A stretch of DNA of 31,787 nucleotides from an uncultured Bacilli bacterium (GTDB taxonomy: Bacteria > Bacillota_I > Bacilli_A > RF39 > UBA660), in the NCBI GenBank assembly GCA_934085675.1, contig CAKOHH010000013.1, positions 1 to 31,787 on the forward strand. Reading direction: 5' to 3'. The translations under genes and the position numbers were made by a program. The notes under the pieces are model-generated. The model was not told where the DNA came from and searched no databases. It saw only the letters and a program-made list of their open reading frames with translations. Positions 6,511 to 14,982 of this stretch are shown piece after piece (within the stretch, counting starts at the first letter, position 1; each line of letters opens with the position of its first letter).

Positions 6511-8478
6511 ATGTACGAAGAGAAAGAGCCTGTAAAAAAGGTTAAAAAAGAGAAAAAAAATAAGAAATTTTTTCATGAAGTAAAATTAAAAGAAAAAGTA
6601 GATAAAATCAAAGAAAAAGTGTCAAAAAGAGAAAAAAAGATTCCCAAAAAATTAAAAGAAAAAGAAATAACGCCAAAAATAGATAAAACGGAAAATTCAG
6701 GAAAGACCAAAGTTATTAGATTTAAACCAGATTTTGTCTCTATTCTTATTAAATTCGGTATCTTTTTGTTTATTGCCTTTATTATTATTTTTGCTGTAAC
6801 TAAGATTCGCTTAGGATCTGATAGAAAATCATTTGCCGATAATATGGAAAAAATGAAAGAAGTTTCTTATACTTATTTTAAGGCGGAGAAAAATAGACCT
6901 TCTTTAGTTCTTGATGAAGTTGATATAACATTAGATGACATGGTAAAAGGAAGTCTTATTAAAGAATTAAAAGATAAAAAAGGAAATGTTTGTAGTCGTG
7001 ATTATAGTTATGTTTCTATGACCAAAAAATCTTCTGAAGATTATGAAATGACTGTTTATTTAAGCTGTGCTGGAGAAGCCCAAACTGCAACTTATAATAT
7101 TACTTATCCAAGTGATAATAATGATGATCAAAAAGATAATAAAACGACATATTATGAACTTCAAAGAACTGTTACTAATGATGAAACATATAGTTGTCCA
7201 GATGGTTATATTTTAAAAGGAACTTATTGTGAAAAAGCCACAGAAACTATCGCTGCTACGCCAGTTTATAAAGTAACACCAGAAAAAAATACGAAAGCAT
7301 CCTATAAAAGTAGCAGGTCAGAATATGAATATACCGATCCAATTATTACTATTAAAGAAAATGTTTTAACATGTTCTCGTGGATATACTTTGGAAAATGG
7401 AAAATGTATTAAAGAAACAAGCGTTAAATATAAAACTCGTTATACTTATAGTTGTCCAGATGGAGGTACTCCAAGTAATAATCGATGTTTGTTTACAACC
7501 AATACGGATTACAAAGATACCAAAGCCTATTGTTCAAAAGGAAGACTTATTAATGAAGATGAATGTTTTGTGACTAAAGACTATTCCTTTAAATGTTTAA
7601 CTGGTAAAAAAGACAGTACAAAGCATTCTTGTTACACGACTTATGCTGCTAAAACAACATTAAGTGATTGGTTATTCGATAGTAAAGTCAAGTATTCAGA
7701 AAGTACTAATGTTGATAGATTTGAGAACGAAAAAGTTCATTATGAATATGACTATTATGATGAAAGAAACAACAAAAATGTTTATAAAAAATATGTTAGA
7801 AAAAATATTAAAGTTTGTGATGACGATGATATTTTATCGGGAAGTACTTGTAAGCATTATGATGATTCTTATATCTCTAAATATTGTACCGGTGACTATG
7901 AATTAACAAGTGATAGCAAAGAGTGTTATACCATTAAAGAAGCAAATTATAAAAATATTAAAGGAAGTTACACTTGCCCTATTGGATATCACAAAACTGG
8001 TACTGGAGAAAATGCTCGTTGCTCTAAATATGAAAAAGCCACTAAAACAGGAAATCAAACTGCTTATTGTTCTTATGGTTATGAATTAACTAAAGATAAT
8101 CGTTGTCTTAAAGTGGAATCGGCTATTTTGGTTGATGAAGAAAATGCATATTCTTGTCCAGAGGGATATTCGCAAAAGAAAAATGGCAAAGCAACTAAAT
8201 GTTATAAAAAAACAACAACTGAAGCTTACTATTATTGTACGAACAGTAAGGCTACTTTAAATGGTGACCGTTGTATTGTTCCAAGTGTCACAAAGGTTAT
8301 ATCTTTCCGTTGTCCAAGTGGTTATAAAAAATCTGGTAATCAATGTGTTAAATCATCTAATTCAAAAGATCGAATAAAAGCTACTAAGAAAGAGGCAACA
8401 AGTACGACCGAAAAAATTTGGAGTAAGGAAAAAGAAATGGATGGCTGGACTTGGACAGGCAACACAAAAGAGGAATAG
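6511..8478 (+). CDS. Membrane-anchored protein with twelve Cys-pair repeats, function unknown
   Basis: 655 aa. Residues 1-70 are strongly Lys/Glu-rich and should be cytoplasmic; residues 75-98 are one membrane helix. A domain of about 110 residues follows (DNMEKMKEVSYTYFKAE... to ...YLSCAG) with two Cys, seen in my recollection in other uncultivated gut Firmicutes. From about residue 229 to 605 come twelve short units built on C-P-x-G-Y-x(n)-G-x-x-C (for example CPDGYILKGTYC, CSRGYTLENGKC, CPSGYKKSGNQC), each with two Cys 8-14 residues apart, separated by Thr/Lys/Tyr-rich linkers. Outside the membrane these could form a string of disulfide loops. The Shine-Dalgarno is GAGGGGGAG. No homolog is recognised; an envelope structural or adhesive role is inference from layout only. 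Confidence 0.75.
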   Translation: MYEEKEPVKKVKKEKKNKKFFHEVKLKEKVDKIKEKVSKREKKIPKKLKEKEITPKIDKTENSGKTKVIRFKPDFVSILIKFGIFLFIAFIIIFAVTKIRLGSDRKSFADNMEKMKEVSYTYFKAEKNRPSLVLDEVDITLDDMVKGSLIKELKDKKGNVCSRDYSYVSMTKKSSEDYEMTVYLSCAGEAQTATYNITYPSDNNDDQKDNKTTYYELQRTVTNDETYSCPDGYILKGTYCEKATETIAATPVYKVTPEKNTKASYKSSRSEYEYTDPIITIKENVLTCSRGYTLENGKCIKETSVKYKTRYTYSCPDGGTPSNNRCLFTTNTDYKDTKAYCSKGRLINEDECFVTKDYSFKCLTGKKDSTKHSCYTTYAAKTTLSDWLFDSKVKYSESTNVDRFENEKVHYEYDYYDERNNKNVYKKYVRKNIKVCDDDDILSGSTCKHYDDSYISKYCTGDYELTSDSKECYTIKEANYKNIKGSYTCPIGYHKTGTGENARCSKYEKATKTGNQTAYCSYGYELTKDNRCLKVESAILVDEENAYSCPEGYSQKKNGKATKCYKKTTTEAYYYCTNSKATLNGDRCIVPSVTKVISFRCPSGYKKSGNQCVKSSNSKDRIKATKKEATSTTEKIWSKEKEMDGWTWTGNTKEE

Positions 8479-8496
8479 ATTTTCTCTTTTTTTTTT
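8466..8496 (+). terminator. Terminator after the Cys-repeat gene
   Basis: AAAAGAG (8466-8472) pairs with CTCTTTT (8484-8490), 11-nt loop, continuing into a T run to 8496. The stop codon lies in the loop. Confidence 0.7.
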
Positions 8497-8527
8497 GATA
8501 AAATAAACGTAGAAAGAAGTTGATTTT

Positions 8528-8968
8528 ATGACGTGTTATGAACTTGTAAAACAATTTAAGAGAAATTATCCAGGTACTATCGCGTGGCGTCTTTTAGAAA
8601 ATGCTAAAGTAATTGATGAACATGTAAATCCTGATGAAACAGTTTTATATGCTTTTGCAGGGCAAAAAAATGAAAGTCCTTTTGACTTTTTTCAAACGGC
8701 CGTGGTAGCCTTAACCGATAAAAGATTATTGATTGGTCAAAAGAGAGTTTTATTTGGGTCTGCTTTTAGTAGTATTACTCCTGATTTATATAATGATATG
8801 CAAGTTTATGAGGGTATTATCTGGGGGAAAGTTGTTATTGATACAGTTAAAGAAGAACTTTGTATTTCCAATTTATCAAAATCATCCTTAGTAGAAATAG
8901 AAACTAAAATTTCCCAATTTATGATTGAGGAAAAAAGAAAGTATGTTCATGTGGAAGAAGAACATTAA
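8528..8968 (+). CDS. Bacterial PH-domain protein (YokE-like)
   Basis: 146 aa, no signal peptide or membrane helix. Residues about 45-140 read like a bacterial PH fold: ALTDKRLLIGQKRVLFGSAF followed by strands ending in IDTVKEELCISNL, the 'TDKRLxI' pattern of the YokE-like/bPH families. Such domains are often cytoplasmic modules of unknown ligand. The gene starts at an ATG after AGAAAGAAG and ends inside the next gene, overlapping it by 26 nt. The two are probably translated together. Function unknown. Confidence 0.65.
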   Translation: MTCYELVKQFKRNYPGTIAWRLLENAKVIDEHVNPDETVLYAFAGQKNESPFDFFQTAVVALTDKRLLIGQKRVLFGSAFSSITPDLYNDMQVYEGIIWGKVVIDTVKEELCISNLSKSSLVEIETKISQFMIEEKRKYVHVEEEH

Positions 8969-10067
8969 AGTAAAAAGACGCATTATTTTTTTAGTTATCT
9001 GTTTTCTTTTCTTTCTTTTTCTCTTTTGGCTTTTTTTCTACAAACGAAATTATCAAATGGAGTATATCAAAGATGATTACCATATCACAGAAAATTTTGA
9101 AAAAGAGAAAGATTATTACCATTTTAAAATAGTAAAAGATGATTTAAGTTATACGATTTCTTTAGCTAATCAAAATTTTATTTCTAAAAAATTAATTAAA
9201 CATATAGAAACTTTTACCGTGGAAGATGAAACATGTATTAAAGTAACGAGTAATAAACTCCGTTTTTATCCTCTTTGTCTAAAAAACAATGAACAAATCA
9301 GTTACCATCTTGTATCTGAAGAAATGAAAAAAAATTTTACTTATTCTCAAAAAGAACAAATTAATGATACCTATCAAAATATCACCATTAAAGACTATAA
9401 TTATCAAGATTATTATATTTGGAACTATCATGGCTTTTATCATTTAAACAATGAAAATAAAGAAAATATTACTTTATTTGCCAAAGATATTTATGATCCA
9501 AAACTGCTTTATCAAGTTGATAATTTCTTGTTTATTCCTAACTACGATAACAACTATTACTTTACTTCTGCTTACATTTTGAATATGAAAGATGGAACTT
9601 ATGAAGAGTGGTCATTAAAAGAAAAAATTTATTTTGATAGTGTTATTTTAGGAGCCTATGATAAAGAAATTTACTTAGTTGATAAACATGAGAAAAAAGA
9701 ATGGACAATTAATCCTTCGAAGAAAAAAATTAAACTTATTGCTGAAAGTAATGAAAAAGGCTTAACTTATCAAAAAGGCTTTCAAAAAGTAATGATGACA
9801 AAGTTAACAACCCAAGATTATTATTTTACTGGACTTAATGTTTTTGAATATCAAATAGATAATGGACTTTATAAAAGTAATCTCTTTGGCAAAGAAAAAA
9901 TCTTGATGGAAAGTCCTAAAGTAATTGTTGGTCAAAAAGACGATACGGTCTATTATTTAAAAGATGATAAGTTATATATGAATAATCCTTTTTATGGTGA
10001 GGTTCTACTTATGAGTTATTTTGAATGGAATTTTAATTATCAAAATGTCATTTTTATCAAAAAATAA
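8943..10067 (+). CDS. Single-pass membrane protein with large extracytoplasmic domain, unknown
   Basis: The frame is open from a TTG at 8925, but the ATG at 8943 (or 8949) is a better start, with GAGGAAAAAAGAAAG upstream; from 8943 it is 374 aa. Basic residues then a Phe/Leu-rich helix (about residues 14-33) make an N-terminal anchor with the rest outside the cell. The remainder is rich in Tyr, Asn and Lys, with recurring short strands such as DDTVYYLKDDKLYMNNPF, suggesting a beta-rich, possibly propeller-like fold. No family is recognised. It overlaps the PH-domain gene upstream, so the two may act together. Confidence 0.6.
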   Translation: MFMWKKNIKVKRRIIFLVICFLFFLFLFWLFFYKRNYQMEYIKDDYHITENFEKEKDYYHFKIVKDDLSYTISLANQNFISKKLIKHIETFTVEDETCIKVTSNKLRFYPLCLKNNEQISYHLVSEEMKKNFTYSQKEQINDTYQNITIKDYNYQDYYIWNYHGFYHLNNENKENITLFAKDIYDPKLLYQVDNFLFIPNYDNNYYFTSAYILNMKDGTYEEWSLKEKIYFDSVILGAYDKEIYLVDKHEKKEWTINPSKKKIKLIAESNEKGLTYQKGFQKVMMTKLTTQDYYFTGLNVFEYQIDNGLYKSNLFGKEKILMESPKVIVGQKDDTVYYLKDDKLYMNNPFYGEVLLMSYFEWNFNYQNVIFIKK

Positions 10068-10114
10068 TAACCAAATTTTCTAAAATACATACTTTACTAT
10101 TAGGAGTGGTAAAG

Positions 10115-10471
10115 ATGTTTCAAAGAAAATACAATTTAATTGTACCTAAAAACAATCAAAACTATTTTAATTATTATACAGTTTCTAAAGGAGATTCTTT
10201 ATATGCTATCTCAAGAAAATACAATATTAATCCAGAATTACTAGCGGGTTTAAATGGCTTATCTATGACTGATTATATTTATCCCAACCAAGAGATATTA
10301 ATTCCCAAAAGTGGTTTTAGTTATTACATTACTAAAGAAGGCGATACGATTGATTTAGTAGCAGGCTTATTTAAAACAAATGCGGAAAATGTTTTAAAAA
10401 ACAACGGCATTATCTATTTAGCTGAAGGCCAAATTTTAGTTCAACCTAAAAAAGAAAACATAAATATTTAG
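10115..10471 (+). CDS. Two-LysM-domain protein without signal peptide
   Basis: 118 aa from the ATG at 10115, preceded by TAGGAGTGG; a GTG at 10106 lies inside that ribosome site and is less likely. Residues about 22-66 form a clear LysM (YYTVSKGDSLYAISRKYNIN ... YIYPNQEILIPK) and about 71-112 a second, more divergent one (YYITKEGDTIDLVAGLFKTN ... EGQILVQPK). LysM domains bind the glycan of peptidoglycan. No signal peptide or membrane helix is present, so it is either exported by a non-Sec route, acts inside (as in some spore-coat or assembly proteins), or follows the envelope proteins around it in a way not visible here. Confidence 0.8.
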   Translation: MFQRKYNLIVPKNNQNYFNYYTVSKGDSLYAISRKYNINPELLAGLNGLSMTDYIYPNQEILIPKSGFSYYITKEGDTIDLVAGLFKTNAENVLKNNGIIYLAEGQILVQPKKENINI

Positions 10472-10482
10472 TTTTCTTTTTT
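10448..10482 (+). terminator. Terminator after the LysM gene
   Basis: AAAAAAGAAAAC (10448-10459) pairs with GTTTTCTTTTTT (10471-10482), 11-nt loop. The pairing arms are mostly A/T. Confidence 0.65.
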
Positions 10483-10518
10483 TATATGTTATGATTATAA
10501 AGAAAGAAGGTTGATAGA

Positions 10519-12120
10519 ATGGTACTTCGTAAGCCTTATGCTTTTTTGATTAAACATTTTAAAATTATTCATTTATTGTTATGTATTCCTCTTGTTTATT
10601 TAATTATTAAAACGGGAGCCATTACTTCTTTTTTTAGTGATTATGTTAAGGCTAATTATTATACTAATTTAACTAACATTGCGGGAAGTTATATTAACTA
10701 TTTTATGTATTTAGCTATTCTTATTATTTTATTATTAGTTTTGGCTATCTATTTTCTAATGAGGCAAAAGAAGAAAAATAGCAAATTTTACTTATTTTTA
10801 ATGTTATATTATTTACTTTTATTCGTGTTATTTACTATGTGTCATGGCATCATGGGGAAAATGGAAACTAATGAAATCACCGCCCAAGTTGTAAGAAGTT
10901 ATCGTGATATTGCCTATATGGTTTATGTACCACAGTTTTACTTTTTCATTGTGATGGCTTTAAGAGGAATTGGCTTTAATATTAAAAAGTTTAATTTTGA
11001 TGAAGATGCGAAAGAGTTAGAAATTGATGATTATGATAACGAAGAATTTGAGTTAGAAATTGGTAAGAATGCTTATCTTTACGAAAGAAAAATAAGAAAA
11101 TTTATTCGAGAATTTAAATATTATGTATTGGAAAACAAAGTGGTTTTTACTATTTTAGTTTCTATTATAGGGGTTATTTTTGGAACACTTCTTTATTTGA
11201 ATTTTAATGTATATAATAAAAAATATCATCAAACCCAAAAGATAAATCATAATGGTTTAACGGTAAGTGTTACTGACTCTATCTTAACTAATATGGATCA
11301 AGGTGGAAATATCATTACTAAAGGCAAAATCTATTTAGCAGTGGCGGTTAAAATTACTAATAGTAAAAATATTGAAAACACATTTGATTATGAAAATTTT
11401 CAAGCAGATGTAGGAGGTTCATTAATAAGAACGACTTTAGACAAAAGTGATGATTTTCCAGATTTAGGTTTAGCTTATACTAGGGATACTAGGATACCAC
11501 CTAATTCGGAAAACACTTATGTATTAACCTATGAAATGAACGAAAGTGATCAAAATAAAAAGATTACCCTTAAAATTTTAGATTCTTTAGATGTTACTAT
11601 TGGAAGTGTTACCAGTAATTATAAAACTGTAAATTTGAAATACGATAAAGCCTTTGATACGACAGAGAAAAAGACATTAGAATTTGGACAAACATTAGCT
11701 CTTTCGGAAACTCGTTTAAATATGGTTAAAATTCAGTTAAATAGTACTTCTTTAAAAAATGCCTATGAATATACATATCAAAGTTGTGTGTATTCTATTT
11801 GCCAAGATTTAAAAAATAAAATTGTGGCTAAAAATAGTCAGAACACATTGCTTATTTTAAATCGTAACTTTGAATTAGATACTTATACAAATTACTATAA
11901 GGCCCGTAAAGGAACTTCTGCTTTTGTTAGTGATTTTCTGAAATTAGAATATACAATTAATGATACCAAAAAAGTAGTGAATTTAATAAATCGTAGTACT
12001 AAAGATTTACCTAGTACATGGATATTTGAAGTTCCAAATGAAATGATAAATGCCTCAGATCTTTATTTATTAATTAATTTAAGAGGTAGTGTTTATAAAT
12101 TAAAAGTACAAATAACGTAA
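10519..12120 (+). CDS. Five-helix membrane protein with C-terminal extracytoplasmic domain, unknown
   Basis: 533 aa. Hydrophobic segments at about 17-30, 59-81, 90-108, 131-150 and 208-228; basic flanks place the N-terminus inside and the C-terminal 300 residues outside. The inner loop at 160-180 is very acidic (DEDAKELEIDDYDNEEFELE). The outer part starts GLTVSVTDSILTN and includes KIYLAVAVKITNSKNIENTF and IPPNSENTYVLTYEM, which resemble the Ig-like DUF4352/TelA-type domains of Firmicutes surface lipoproteins. No known full-length family is recognised. The ATG at 10519 follows AAAGAAGG. It has a terminator on both sides, so it is likely a single-gene unit. Confidence 0.6.
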   Translation: MVLRKPYAFLIKHFKIIHLLLCIPLVYLIIKTGAITSFFSDYVKANYYTNLTNIAGSYINYFMYLAILIILLLVLAIYFLMRQKKKNSKFYLFLMLYYLLLFVLFTMCHGIMGKMETNEITAQVVRSYRDIAYMVYVPQFYFFIVMALRGIGFNIKKFNFDEDAKELEIDDYDNEEFELEIGKNAYLYERKIRKFIREFKYYVLENKVVFTILVSIIGVIFGTLLYLNFNVYNKKYHQTQKINHNGLTVSVTDSILTNMDQGGNIITKGKIYLAVAVKITNSKNIENTFDYENFQADVGGSLIRTTLDKSDDFPDLGLAYTRDTRIPPNSENTYVLTYEMNESDQNKKITLKILDSLDVTIGSVTSNYKTVNLKYDKAFDTTEKKTLEFGQTLALSETRLNMVKIQLNSTSLKNAYEYTYQSCVYSICQDLKNKIVAKNSQNTLLILNRNFELDTYTNYYKARKGTSAFVSDFLKLEYTINDTKKVVNLINRSTKDLPSTWIFEVPNEMINASDLYLLINLRGSVYKLKVQIT

Positions 12121-12128
12121 TGAAAATT

Positions 12129-12160
12129 AGAAAAAGAAGAACTTGATTTTTCTTTTTTTT
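12129..12160 (+). terminator. Probable terminator after the five-helix gene
   Basis: AGAAAAA (12129-12135) pairs with TTTTTCT (12147-12153), followed by T7. The stem is AT-rich with one G-C pair, so moderate confidence. Confidence 0.5.
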
Positions 12161-12187
12161 TACAGGAATTTATGATAGTATTATCTT
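12159..12187 (+). promoter_or_regulatory. Possible promoter before the SipW-type protein gene
   Basis: TTTACA (12159-12164), 17 nt, TATCTT (12182-12187), 20 nt before the start codon. The -35 overlaps the T run of the preceding terminator. The -10 is poor. Confidence 0.35.
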
Positions 12188-12206
12188 ATAGTATAGGAGC
12201 GTTGAA

Positions 12207-12887
12207 ATGAAAAATAATTTAGAAAGTAAAAAATATCTTTACTTAGGAGTGGGAATAGTTTTTATTACGATTCTGGCAGCGATAGGTATATCTTATGCTT
12301 ATTGGCGTATTAATTTAAAACAAACAAAGTCTAATGTAGCCACTTCTGCTTGTTTTAAACTTACTTTGAGTGATGAAAATCCCATTTCATTAACAAATGC
12401 TTATCCTCTTTTAGACAAAGAATTGGTAAGTTTTTATAAAAGTGCTACCCCTTATCATTTTACAATTGCCAATGTTTGTAATACAGACGCTACAGCTGTG
12501 ATTAATTTAGAGGTATTGAAAAGTGAAAATCAATTAAGTGATTCTTATGTTTCTGTTATTTTATATAATGGTAGTAAATCTTTTAGTAGTATTTTAACGA
12601 ACAAGACAGAAAAAACAGATGTTTATTCGGCTTTAGGTAGCAGTAGAACTTATGATGGTGTTAATATCTATGAAAACAAACTTACTGCAAATGAAGTAAA
12701 TACTGAAAAAGTCTTATCTGATAGTGTTAAAGCCTATAAGTTGTATACTGTTCAAATTAAAGCATCTGAAACCAAAGAATTTAATTTGTTAGAATATATG
12801 GATCCTACCACACCAGCTATTTCTGAAACTATGAATAAGCAATTCGAAAGCAAAATTACAGTCACTGCTAGTTATAAAGTAAACTAA
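12207..12887 (+). CDS. SipW/TasA-type secreted or surface protein
   Basis: 226 aa with a membrane segment at 11-32 ending GISYAYWR. The Tyr-Ala-Tyr-Trp edge is the mark of 'SipW-dependent' signal peptides found on TasA/camelysin-like fibre and matrix proteins of Firmicutes. The remainder is a single Ser/Thr/Lys-rich domain with Cys49 and Cys91, possibly a disulfide, and ends in an ITVTASYKV strand. Family membership beyond the signal is not certain, and no sipW-like peptidase gene is in the window. It starts an apparent transcription unit with thyA 24 nt downstream and no terminator between. Confidence 0.6.
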   Translation: MKNNLESKKYLYLGVGIVFITILAAIGISYAYWRINLKQTKSNVATSACFKLTLSDENPISLTNAYPLLDKELVSFYKSATPYHFTIANVCNTDATAVINLEVLKSENQLSDSYVSVILYNGSKSFSSILTNKTEKTDVYSALGSSRTYDGVNIYENKLTANEVNTEKVLSDSVKAYKLYTVQIKASETKEFNLLEYMDPTTPAISETMNKQFESKITVTASYKVN

Positions 12888-12911
12888 CAAATTTAAAGAA
12901 AGGATGATATT

Positions 12912-13763
12912 GTGACAAAAGGTGATAAGTACACTAAAGAAATTTTTGAACGGATATTAAAAGAAGGAACCTTGGATGTCAATCCTAGGCCTAAATATAA
13001 AGACGGCACCGTAGCGCATACTTTAAGTGTTAATCATGGAATGTGTACATATGATATTACGAAGGGAGAAAATCCTTTAATTACGTTAAGACCGATTGCC
13101 ACAAAAAGTGCCATTGGTGAATTATTATGGATTTATCAAGATGAATCAAATGATTTAGATTTATTAAAAGAAAAATATGGTGTTACTTGGTGGGATGAAT
13201 GGGATATTGGTAATCGGACCATCGGATCTTGCTATGGTCATACCATTCATCAATATAATTTAATGAAAAAATTATTACAAGGTTTAAAAGAAAATCCAGA
13301 TGGTAGACGTCATATCATTAATATGTGGCAAGAAGATGAATTTTCACAAAAACATGGTTTGAAACCATGTGCTTTTATGACTCAATGGAATGTTCGGCAT
13401 GGTCGTGATGGCGTTAATTATCTTGATATGTGTTTCACCCAACGTTCTAGTGACTTTGCAACAGCAGGTTGTATTAATCAATTACAATATCTTGTTTTTT
13501 TGCATTTAGTTTGCCGTCATACCGGTTATACTCCAGGAAGATTTACTTGGTTTTATAATAATATTCAAATTTATGATCGACATATGAATCAAGTTGAAGA
13601 AATGCTTAAAAGAGAACCTGTAGATTGCCAACCAAAAATTGTTTTGAATCCTGATAAGCAAAATTTCTATGATTTTACTCCTGATGATGTCAAAATAGAA
13701 GGGTATCCACGGGCTTTAATTAAAGAGAAAAATCCACCATTAAAATTTGAGGTGGCCATATAA
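12912..13763 (+). CDS. thyA: Thymidylate synthase (flavin-independent)
   Basis: 283 aa. Makes dTMP from dUMP using methylene-THF, producing dihydrofolate that folA next door recycles. The catalytic Cys153 is in LKPCAFMTQWNV; most ThyA enzymes have PCH here, so the His is replaced by Ala154. DGRRHIINMW carries the phosphate-binding Arg pair, QRSSDFATAGCINQ the RSxD motif, and WFYNNIQIYDRH the dUMP-contacting NxxIYxxH. The start is a GTG after AAAGGATGATATT. The TAA shares its last A with the folA start (one-base overlap), so the pair is translationally coupled. The divergent PCA/FATAG pattern suggests the variant ThyA form of some clostridial and Bacilli lineages, from recall. Confidence 0.95.
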   Translation: MTKGDKYTKEIFERILKEGTLDVNPRPKYKDGTVAHTLSVNHGMCTYDITKGENPLITLRPIATKSAIGELLWIYQDESNDLDLLKEKYGVTWWDEWDIGNRTIGSCYGHTIHQYNLMKKLLQGLKENPDGRRHIINMWQEDEFSQKHGLKPCAFMTQWNVRHGRDGVNYLDMCFTQRSSDFATAGCINQLQYLVFLHLVCRHTGYTPGRFTWFYNNIQIYDRHMNQVEEMLKREPVDCQPKIVLNPDKQNFYDFTPDDVKIEGYPRALIKEKNPPLKFEVAI

Positions 13764-14254
13764 TGAACAATGTAAATATAATTGCTTGTATTAGTGAAGA
13801 CTATGGCTTAGGCTTAGATAACCAATTGTTATGGCATTTTAAAGAAGATATGAAATTCTTTCGAAAAATGACAAAAAATCACCCTATTGTGATGGGACGT
13901 AAAACATTTGAAAGTTTACCAGAATTACTTCCTTATCGTAAACATATTATCTTATCAAAAACAATGCCAGAAAAAGAAGGTATAACGGTTTGTCCTAATA
14001 AAATTATCTTAGATAAAGAATTAGAAAACTTAGACGAAGAACCGTTTATTATTGGTGGTGCTTCTTTATATGAAATGTATTTATTAGAGGCTAAAAAATT
14101 ATACTTAACCGAAGTAAAAGCACGTAAAAAAGCAGACACTTATTTTCCTAAATTTGATAAAAACTTATTTGATGATCAAATTTTATTGGAGGGCAAAGAA
14201 GAAAATATTTCTTTTACAATTCATGAATATACTAGAAAATTATATAAAGAATGA
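13763..14254 (+). CDS. folA: Dihydrofolate reductase
   Basis: 163 aa, standard length. Reduces dihydrofolate to THF with NADPH and is the target of trimethoprim. Recognised from IACISEDYGLGLDNQLLWHF (substrate loop), KEDMKFF with Asp29 at the catalytic acid position, VMGRKTFESLP (NADPH site), IILSK, and FIIGGASLYE (GG dinucleotide site). Starts at the ATG that overlaps the thyA stop. The downstream terminator begins at its last codon. It works with thyA: each dTMP made leaves a dihydrofolate to be reduced. Confidence 0.96.
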   Translation: MNNVNIIACISEDYGLGLDNQLLWHFKEDMKFFRKMTKNHPIVMGRKTFESLPELLPYRKHIILSKTMPEKEGITVCPNKIILDKELENLDEEPFIIGGASLYEMYLLEAKKLYLTEVKARKKADTYFPKFDKNLFDDQILLEGKEENISFTIHEYTRKLYKE

Positions 14255-14274
14255 CAAAAAAGTCATTTTTTTTT
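14250..14274 (+). terminator. Terminator of thyA-folA
   Basis: AATGAC (14250-14255) pairs with GTCATT (14262-14267), A6 loop, T run to 14274. The folA TGA is in the stem. Confidence 0.8.
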
Positions 14275-14313
14275 ATAAAAATCATGTTACAATACAACTA
14301 ATTTGGAGGGTAT

Positions 14314-14982
14314 ATGGCAAAAATTTTAATAGTAGAAGATGATAGCACCATCGTCATGGGACTAACATTTTGTCTAGAGCAAGAAGGTTTTCTAGTTTCT
14401 AGTGTTTCAAAAGGGAAAGATGCTTTAAATTTTAAAGAAAAAGTAGACCTTGTTTTACTAGATTTAAATTTACCGGATATTCATGGTTTTGAAGTATTAA
14501 AAGTATGGAAAGATAAAGCACCAGTAATTTGTTTAACTGCCTGTGACGAAGAAGTGCTAATCGTTGAAGGCCTTGATATGGGGGCATATGATTATGTAAC
14601 TAAACCGTTTAAAACAAGAGAATTGATATCAAGAATTAAAAATATTTTAAAAAGAAATGAAAACAAAGAACTTAGCCCTCTTATTTTAGGAAATATAACA
14701 ATAGTGCCTAAAGAATTAAAAGTATTTAAAAATAATCAAGAAGTATTTTTAACAAATATGGAATATAAAATATTATGGATGCTCGCGACTCATCCCAAGA
14801 CGATTTTTACAAGAGAAGAAATTTTAGCTAATATTTGGGATGTTAACGAAATATATGTGAATGATAACACTCTTACTGTTTATATAAAAAGATTAAGGGA
14901 AAAAATTGAAGATGATGTGAAAAATCCCCAAATAATCAAAACCATTCGGGGTTTAGGATACAAAATTGGTGATGATTTATGA
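14314..14982 (+). CDS. OmpR/PhoB-family response regulator (BceR-like)
   Basis: 222 aa. Receiver domain residues 1-115 with Asp9/Asp10, phospho-acceptor Asp50 (LVLLDLNLPD), Thr75 and Lys98 (YVTKPF). Winged-helix DNA-binding domain at about 130-220, with the family's VNDNTLTVYIKRLREKI and TIRGLGYKI. Shine-Dalgarno TTTGGAGGG. An extended -10 TGTTACAAT (14285-14293) lies just after the folA terminator. The gene overlaps the kinase by 4 nt (ATGA). With the kinase and an ABC transporter of the FtsX type downstream it forms a peptide-sensing module of the Bce kind; the promoter of the ABC genes holds a matching operator. Confidence 0.92.
   Translation: MAKILIVEDDSTIVMGLTFCLEQEGFLVSSVSKGKDALNFKEKVDLVLLDLNLPDIHGFEVLKVWKDKAPVICLTACDEEVLIVEGLDMGAYDYVTKPFKTRELISRIKNILKRNENKELSPLILGNITIVPKELKVFKNNQEVFLTNMEYKILWMLATHPKTIFTREEILANIWDVNEIYVNDNTLTVYIKRLREKIEDDVKNPQIIKTIRGLGYKIGDDL

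Noticed and set aside
13933..14139. 68-codon minus-strand frame inside folA
   Set aside because: Antisense shadow of a clear DHFR gene.
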